Made by a program: the position numbers and the translations under genes. The notes beneath the pieces were generated by a model. That model made no database searches and had not been told where the DNA came from. It worked only from the letters and a program-made list of their open reading frames with translations. From the NCBI GenBank assembly GCA_033722555.1, contig JAWVYS010000012.1, positions 1 to 64,000 on the forward strand: a DNA stretch of 64,000 nt. Direction: 5' to 3'. Of the stretch, positions 63,289 to 64,000 are shown piece after piece. The number at the start of each line of letters is the position of its first letter. Position 1 is the first letter of the stretch. Source of the stretch: Brumimicrobium sp033722555. GTDB taxonomy: Bacteria; Bacteroidota; Bacteroidia; Flavobacteriales_D; Crocinitomicaceae.

Positions 63289-64000
63289 ACCGTTTCCTTT
63301 TTAAATTCAGCTTCAAGAAATAGCTCTTCTCCGAAAGCAGTTTCCGAAGGATTTAACCATTCTGAATCTGAGGCTTTAGGATCGGGAAATTTATTGACAC
63401 CGATCAGAATATTTTCGTTGTTTTTCAATAGGTTAACCCTTTTTTTAGCTGTGTCACGAACAGATTTACCCAGAAAGTCAAGGCCCTCTTTTTCTGTTCT
63501 TAAAAAGATTTCCCAGCTCTTTTGTTCAATTGCTGTTATAAGGTTTTCCACGACATAAGCACCACCTGCAGGATCGATAACCTTATTCAGGTAAGATTCC
63601 TCTTTCAGCATTAATGCAATGTTTGTTGCCTGACGCTGTGTTTTGGATAATTCCGGATTTGTCGATTTCCAGTCGTAAGGAATTATTGTAAGTTCATTAA
63701 CCCCTCCTATAACTGCTGATAAAGCCTCAGTAGTCTGTCGGAGCAAATTCGTATGAGGATCTTTCAGGGACTTGTTGAGTAAACCGGTTTCAGCCTCAAT
63801 ATAAGCCACTTTTGAGCAATCGTGTTCGGGTTGGTAAGCATCAACTATTTTACTCCATAATTTTCTTATAACCTTTATTTTAGCGATTTCGAAGAAGTAA
63901 TTCCCACCAATCCCCGTTCTGAACTTTATCCTTGCAATCGCATCATCTATTTTTTCACCATCCTTCAAAAGTTGAAAAAGTGTTTTGTGTCCTTCATGAA
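63285..64000 (-). CDS. mutA: Methylmalonyl-CoA mutase, small subunit (5' part outside window)
   Basis: The last 238 codons of the gene; the frame stays open to the right edge (…HEGHKTLFQLLKDGEKIDDA). It resembles the large subunit barrel in FRTGIGGNYFFEIAKIKVIR and IDPAGGAYVVENLI but lacks the cobalamin-binding residues, as usual for the structural small subunit. Stop overlaps the start of the large subunit gene by 4 bases, ensuring equal synthesis. Confidence 0.9.
   Translation of the reverse strand, partial: HEGHKTLFQLLKDGEKIDDAIARIKFRTGIGGNYFFEIAKIKVIRKLWSKIVDAYQPEHDCSKVAYIEAETGLLNKSLKDPHTNLLRQTTEALSAVIGGVNELTIIPYDWKSTNPELSKTQRQATNIALMLKEESYLNKVIDPAGGAYVVENLITAIEQKSWEIFLRTEKEGLDFLGKSVRDTAKKRVNLLKNNENILIGVNKFPDPKASDSEWLNPSETAFGEELFLEAEFKKETV

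Noticed and set aside
1..64000. CRISPR array, prophage or transposase
   Set aside because: No regularly spaced direct repeats, no phage structural genes and no transposase or tyrosine recombinase were seen in any frame.

Overview
The window is chromosomal DNA from a member of the Bacteroidota, most likely a Flavobacteriales-like marine or freshwater organism. The evidence is the Bacteroidota promoter pattern (TTTG, about 19 bases, TAnnTTTG) ahead of several genes, a TamL/TamB pair, a DUF4494 protein, a GldI-like FKBP lipoprotein next to a DHH phosphoesterase, an archaeal/eukaryotic-type ProS, and many lipoproteins with SC lipoboxes. Genes are compact and AT-rich, with frequent 1-11 base overlaps.

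Bases 1-6493 form an accessory, defence-like island. A WYL-type regulator (minus strand, cut by the window edge) diverges from a retron. The retron has a structured non-coding RNA whose ends pair as a1/a2 (455-471 with 701-718), a retron-type reverse transcriptase with NAxxH, YADD and VTG-like motifs, and an overlapping partner gene with a HEPN-like RN-x-N-H motif. A RecD/Pif1-like helicase and an overlapping TPR protein with S1/cold-shock-like modules follow on the same strand. Two copies of a 17-base palindrome (GTGCA-N7-TGCAC) lie just after the two divergent -7 elements and look like operators for the WYL protein.

Bases 6600-15300 contain three integron-like gene cassettes interrupted by ordinary genes. 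Each starts with a GTT-type core and ends with a perfect 10-base reverse complement of its own start, followed by a folded attC-like element: cassette A (two unknown genes), cassette B (MntA/HepT toxin-antitoxin) and cassette C (lipoprotein). No integrase is visible. Between A and B are mutM, a secreted serine hydrolase with a possible sorting tail, three lipoproteins and an NAD(P)-binding protein.

Bases 15400-64000 are mostly core genome: a flavin reductase-like protein, a Tat-exported pirin, an S9 peptidase, an RNA methyltransferase, TamL, DUF4494-pdxH-M16 peptidase, a LysM glucosaminidase, envelope proteins, proS, tRNA-Glu, rpsT, hemE, OmpA-like proteins, acs, birA, rsfS-ftsH-DUF2007-cdsA-psd, nrnA-gldI-FKBP, tsaD, tamB-biotin carboxylase, ychF, an AI-2E family permease and both methylmalonyl-CoA mutase subunits (small subunit cut by the right edge). 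The biotin carboxylase and the mutase together fit propionyl-CoA to succinyl-CoA metabolism. cdsA and psd make phosphatidylethanolamine. TamL and TamB form the envelope assembly module.
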